Part shown: piece after piece, positions 59,760 to 64,000 of the stretch
Layout: each line of letters starts with the position of its first letter
How positions within the stretch are numbered: the first letter of the stretch is position 1
DNA from: Mesorhabditis belari
Taxonomy: Eukaryota > Nematoda > Chromadorea > Rhabditida > Rhabditidae
NCBI GenBank assembly: GCA_958450365.1
Contig: CAUEEP010000736.1
Location: 2,725,501 to 2,789,500, forward strand
Length of the DNA stretch: 64,000 nucleotides
Direction: 5' to 3'
Program-made: the position numbers and the translations under genes
Notes under the pieces: model-generated
Seen by the model: the letters and a program-made list of their open reading frames with translations, nothing else
Database searches by the model: none
What the model was told of the DNA's origin: nothing

Positions 59760-60360
59760 TAGATTCTTGTCTTTTTCTTTAATAAATAAACTTTTTACTT
59801 TAGAATTTACAATACTTTAAAAACAATTAATTAAGATTGCGCAATCAATCCTCAGAAAGAGGTAGAGCAAAGAATTCTAAAAGGTTCTTGGTTGAGTGAT
59901 GGTGATCTCTTTTCTTTTCTAGATCTTTTCCATTGATTATATCAACCTGTGATCTCCCTAGCCTTTTCCTTTTTCTAAAATCCTTTTGTTCATCACATTA
60001 TATCTCCGATTTGACCCTTTTTAGCTATGTAAATGAGAACTTTCACTTTGAGAATCATTCCATTAGAGAATTTCTCGTCAAATTATAGATGATAAGAAAA
60101 AGATAAGCCGAAATGAGCGATAAAATCTTCTATAAATTTTAGGTTTCTCAAGTGATAGGATAGAGAATTTCAATAGATAGATTTATTAGAGAATTCTGAA
60201 GTTTAGAGTCAATAGAACTTGCTTTAAAATGAGATTGAAAATCAACAATTAATAGATTTGCTGGCTCAGGAAAGTCTATGAAATTGTGATAACCATAAAA
60301 TTCTGTTAGAAAATCGGAAATTGCTTTCAAATTGAATATCTAATCAAAGCAAAAGGAAGA
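59760..60360. other. No supported gene
   Basis: AT-rich, no recognisable frame, RNA or tandem array. Confidence 0.4.
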
Positions 60361-60364
60361 ATGG

Positions 60365-60600
60365 TTTTAAAAGTTGAGATTTGATTGAATTAAAGCATCA
60401 AGAACAGTAGAAAGTTTAGATTTGATTGAATTAAAGCAATTGTAACAGTTGAAAGTTGAGATTTGACTGTATCAAAGCATCAAGAACAGTTTAAAGTTTA
60501 GATTTGATTGAATTAAAGCATCAAGAACAGTAGAAAGGTGAGATTTGATTGCATCAAAGCAATTGTAACAGTTTAAAGTTCGAATCTACTTTAGAAATGA
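60365..60600. repeat. ~45-60-base tandem units
   Basis: Five units with TTTGATTGAATTAAAGCATC and AAGAACAGTAGAAAG. Confidence 0.7.
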
Positions 60601-61094
60601 GAATTGATGAACTTTATTGACTGTTCAAGGAACTCTTTCAATTAACTGACATTGAAAGAAAGAAATGGTTGAAGAAAGACAAGTGTTTGGGAAGACAAAC
60701 AAGAATTGGTAAGGCAGAAATGGAAGGAAATGGTCCAAATGTCTTTCAAGGACATTGGTATTGAGAGAGAAGAGAAATGGTTTGTTGAAAAGTGAAAAAA
60801 GCTGAAGAGAGAATTCGGCTCTGAAAAAAGGGTGCCTCAATGTGGGAAAGCCGTCTTTTTGAGTCACGGATCATCCGGAATTCAAGAGTTTTCCCTGAAA
60901 CCGTTAAAGTGACCAAATTTAGCTTCTGGTGTAGATTGGGGAACAGATTTCTCTGCAATTTCATCATCTTTGCTATATCTTTGCTAAAAAATGATCAGTA
61001 GTTTAATATGTTAATTACATGGATATACATGGTAACGTCCTGTGTATATGTTAATGTCCATGTTTTTCTTGCACCCATGAATACAAATGTCTTT

Positions 61095-61420
61095 GATGTA
61101 CATCTCACATGATGTAGGTCGCAAATGATGTACATTTGATCTCACATGATGTACATCTGATCTCAAATGATGTACATTTGATCTCAAATGATGTACATCT
61201 GATTTCAAATGATGTACATCTAATTTCAAATGATGTACATCTAATTTCAAATGATGTACATCTAATTTCAAATGATGTACATCTAATTTCAAATGATGTA
61301 CATCTAATCTCAAATGATGTACATCTGATCTCACATCCCGTACATCTAATCTCAAATGATGTACATCTGATCTCACATGATGTACATTTGATCTACATAG
61401 CACATGATGTACATCAAATT
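61095..61420. repeat. 21-base minisatellite AAATGATGTACATCTGATCTC
   Basis: About 14 units. The sequence TTAATATGTTAATTACATGG at 60995 and TTAATATGTTAATTCCATGG at 61418 bracket the array. Confidence 0.9.
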
Positions 61421-61479
61421 TAATATGTTAATTCCATGGAATACATGGTCCCTGTGGATTAAAGGATATCAGATGCGTT

Positions 61480-61560
61480 GTGGTGTGGTGATATCAGATA
61501 ATTAGAACATTTGCCCGGTAAACGAAAGGTCGCGGGTTCGAGTCTCTCGGCGGTGCACAA
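61480..61560 (+). repeat. tRNA-like sequence
   Basis: AGATAATTAGAACATTTGCC and GGTCGCGGGTTCGAGTC resemble the anticodon-to-T-arm half of a tRNA with a perfect B box; the T stem is weak. Confidence 0.4.
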
Positions 61561-61613
61561 GTTTTTGAGTTACCCTATTTCTAACTCAGTGTTTCAACTC
61601 TGACTTGGCTAAA

Positions 61614-61662
61614 AGGCTTAGACTTAGGCTTAGGCTTAGGCTTAGGCTTAGGCTTAGGCTTA
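61614..61662 (+). repeat. Interstitial telomere repeat (TTAGGC)n
   Basis: About eight TTAGGC units (one variant GACTTAGGC) oriented like a right chromosome end, opposite to the block at 56.13 kb. Confidence 0.95.
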
Positions 61663-61669
61663 TTACGAT

Positions 61670-62210
61670 CTTCGGCTTCTAAATTTCAACTCTGACAGCA
61701 AGAAGTTCACACGTTGAATCAAGAACAAGAAAAAGATGAATTCAAACTTTTACTTTACAAAGACAACATTTTTATTTTATGTTTTAACTTTGAAAAAGCA
61801 AGATTAAGAACAAATTCAATACCTTGATAAGATAAGTTACCGGAAAAAGCTATCACATTAGTTCAGAATTCGAATTGAAGAAGCATTGCAAGGCATTTCA
61901 CAGCATTGCCCTTTTTGTTTACAATTCAATTTTAAGTTCATATAAAAAACTGTCCAAAGATTTTCAACCAAGCCATTTTTTTATCATTGACACATCTATG
62001 ACTCGAGCACTTTAAGTTTTCAGAAAAGATCTCTAAACGTGTGCCGATTTTTATTGGTTTTCAATGTAAACATTGACCAAGAAGATGATATGATAGGAAA
62101 GTAAAGGAATTTTCAAAGATATTCAAAGATATTCAAAGATATTCAATACAAAAAATTGAATGAAATAGTCATTTTGAGAGTGGATAAAAAGGAGATTAAG
62201 AGAAAAACAA
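61670..62210. other. No supported gene
   Basis: AT-rich sequence with a short TATTCAAAGA repeat at 62113-62145. Nothing else seen. Confidence 0.4.
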
Positions 62211-62214
62211 CTTG

Positions 62215-62217
62215 AAT

Positions 62218-62259
<42 letters not shown>

Positions 62260-62350
62260 GAAGAAAGAAAGAAAGAAAGAGAGAATGAAAGAAAGAGAGA
62301 AAAAGGACAGATTGTCAGCAAAAGAAACGAGAGAAACGTGTGTAGCATTA
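62215..62350 (-). repeat. GAAA tract with dispersed repeat, inverted copy of 37.45 kb
   Basis: A GAAA tract followed by GGACAGATTGTCAGCAAAAG matches 37440-37610 in reverse. Confidence 0.8.
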
Positions 62351-62769
62351 GAAAGAAAGAAAGCAGGTCTATAAATAGACTCGATTCACAATTGCTCTCT
62401 CCTTCTCGTGAAAACATTCACCCAAACATTGGTGTGCAAAAGGAAATGTGCACTTGCACAGAGAAAGATTAATTTACAATCTTTTAAATTAACTTAAGTA
62501 ATCGTTTATTTTAAAGTAACCTTTGGATTTTATATCAGAAATATTTCTGGTCATTGGTATGCAAAAACAGCTTTCCAAAGCTATAATTAGCATCAGTCAA
62601 AAACTTTAACAGTAATACTTTAAAGATATACTTAAATAGTAATACTTTAACTTTAAAGATAAATTTTAATTGTATGGCTTTCCTTCTGCTATCAAAGAGT
62701 CATGCAGCCAATAAAAGCTAATTAAGAAAAAAGCTGTATTTATAAATCGTAGGATTGTCAGTAATTAAA

Positions 62770-63130
62770 AAAAACCTAAAAACTCATTTAAAGAGCTCAA
62801 AAACAAATTCAATAATTGAAAAACCTAATAAAATCCTTTAAAAAGCACAAAAACGAATCCAATAATTGAAAAAAAAACCTAATAAAATCATTCAAGAAGC
62901 TCAAAAACGAATCCATTAATTGAAAAACCTAATAAAATCATTCAAGAAGCTCAAAAACAAAGCCAATCGATGAAAAAATCTAATAAATGATTCAAAAAGC
63001 TCAAAAACGAATCTAATAATTGAAAAAAGCTGATAAAATCATCCAAAAAGCACAAAAACAAATCCAATAATTAAAAAAAGTCAAACAAATCATTAAAAAA
63101 GCTCAAAAACAAATCCATTAAAAAAACCAA
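62770..63130. repeat. ~50-base tandem repeat
   Basis: Seven units with TAATTGAAAAAACCTAATAA and AAGCTCAAAAACGAATCC. Confidence 0.8.
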
Positions 63131-63194
63131 AGAATGATCTTTAAAAAATCAATTTAATTCAAGATCAAATTCAAAATGCTCAATTAAACACAAG

Positions 63195-63352
63195 TCAAAT
63201 GATCAAATTAAATGATCAAATTAAATGATCAATTTAAATGATCAAATTAAATGATCAAATTAAATGATCAATTTAAATGATCAATTTAAATTAAATGATC
63301 AAATTAAATGATCAAATTAAATGATCAATTTAAATGATCAAATTAAATGATC
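63195..63352. repeat. 12-base AAATGATCAAAT minisatellite
   Basis: Thirteen units of TTAAATGATCAA, each near-palindromic around TGATCA. Confidence 0.85.
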
Positions 63353-64000
63353 TATTCTTCAATTCATCTAATCGATTAAATTCTTTTCAAAAAGAGAACA
63401 GGAACTAGAAGAGAAAAACTTTTTTTTTGTATAAGTGGTTGTGAAAGTGACAATTCGACAAAAGTGGTTGTTCAATGGCACTTTGAAAAGGAGAGAAAGT
63501 CAGACATTAGAATGACGTTTAAGAGTCTATAGCCAGCTCATAAAAGTCTTCCTTTAGATAAAAAAAAACAGGTACAATCCGGTTAGATCCCAAAAGTTTG
63601 CATTTTATCATCGAGTATCGGGTTCGATGAAATCTTCTATTTTCTCAAGCAATGTTTCCGCTCTCCGATTGTCAACTTACGTCAAAAAGTGGAAAAATTA
63701 CAGTAGTTGAAGCTACATTTGCTAGAATTTAACCGGCTTTATGCATAGGTCTTTTATTTCATTTTTAAAATATAAATTTTTCAGAGAGTAGTAAAAGCCT
63801 GGTATCAGTTTTTTAAGTGTCGTTCAAATCGTGCAGAATACACGATGGATAGCTTGTAGTCTGCTTAAATGTTATGCAGTGATTCTCTTAAAAGTGGAGA
63901 CAAAAGAAGCGCACAAGGGTTTCGAATGTCTTCAAAAGGAAAACTGAAAGAGTTTCCAATTTCGCTAAAAGTTTTGCTAAAAGGTTTGATGTTCATTTAC
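63353..64000. other. No supported gene
   Basis: No exon with convincing splice signals and no structured repeat. Confidence 0.35.

Overview
This window looks like nuclear DNA from a nematode, probably a free-living rhabditid-type worm. The DNA is AT-rich. Genes are cut into many small exons separated by introns that can be as short as about 33-55 bases. Splice acceptors read TTTTAG, TTTAAG or TTTCAG. Some start codons sit directly behind such an acceptor, as at nematode trans-splice sites. Two blocks of the nematode telomere repeat TTAGGC lie inside the window, and the one clear neuropeptide gene belongs to a nematode family. I cannot name the species.

Layout. 1-0.7 kb: relic of a Tc1/mariner-type transposon with long inverted arms. 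1.4-3.1 kb (minus): a secreted C-type lectin gene. 3.2-8.5 kb: repeats, a mariner remnant and an inverted copy of an exon from the next gene. 8.6-35.5 kb (minus): a very large coiled-coil gene, or two adjacent ones. I can place 49 exons, and splice phases match at every junction except one near 18.4-19.0 kb. The introns are packed with private minisatellites, hairpin elements, tRNA-like sequences and a mariner element (13.8-15.0 kb) with a frameshifted transposase. 35.6-41.1 kb: tandem and dispersed repeats. 41.2-55.6 kb (minus): a gene whose pieces match the suppressor-APC-domain (SAPCD1/2) family. A plus-strand RPamide neuropeptide precursor of the NLP-2/NLP-22/NLP-23 type (45.6-47.7 kb) and possibly a small basic plus-strand gene (52.95 kb) lie inside its introns. 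55.6-64 kb: almost entirely repeats, with two telomere-repeat blocks (56.13 and 61.61 kb) facing outward, as at the two ends of a chromosome.

What stands out. Pieces of the host genes have been copied in reverse orientation with their introns: coiled-coil exon 24 to 6.4 kb and exons 12-13 to 41.5 kb, the latter inside an intron of the SAPCD-like gene. A tail of a SAPCD-like exon is also duplicated. Nearly every long intron carries its own unrelated 11-21 base tandem repeat. One of these seems to have grown from the T-arm of a tRNA-like sequence. All assignments come from reading the sequence alone; no database search was run.
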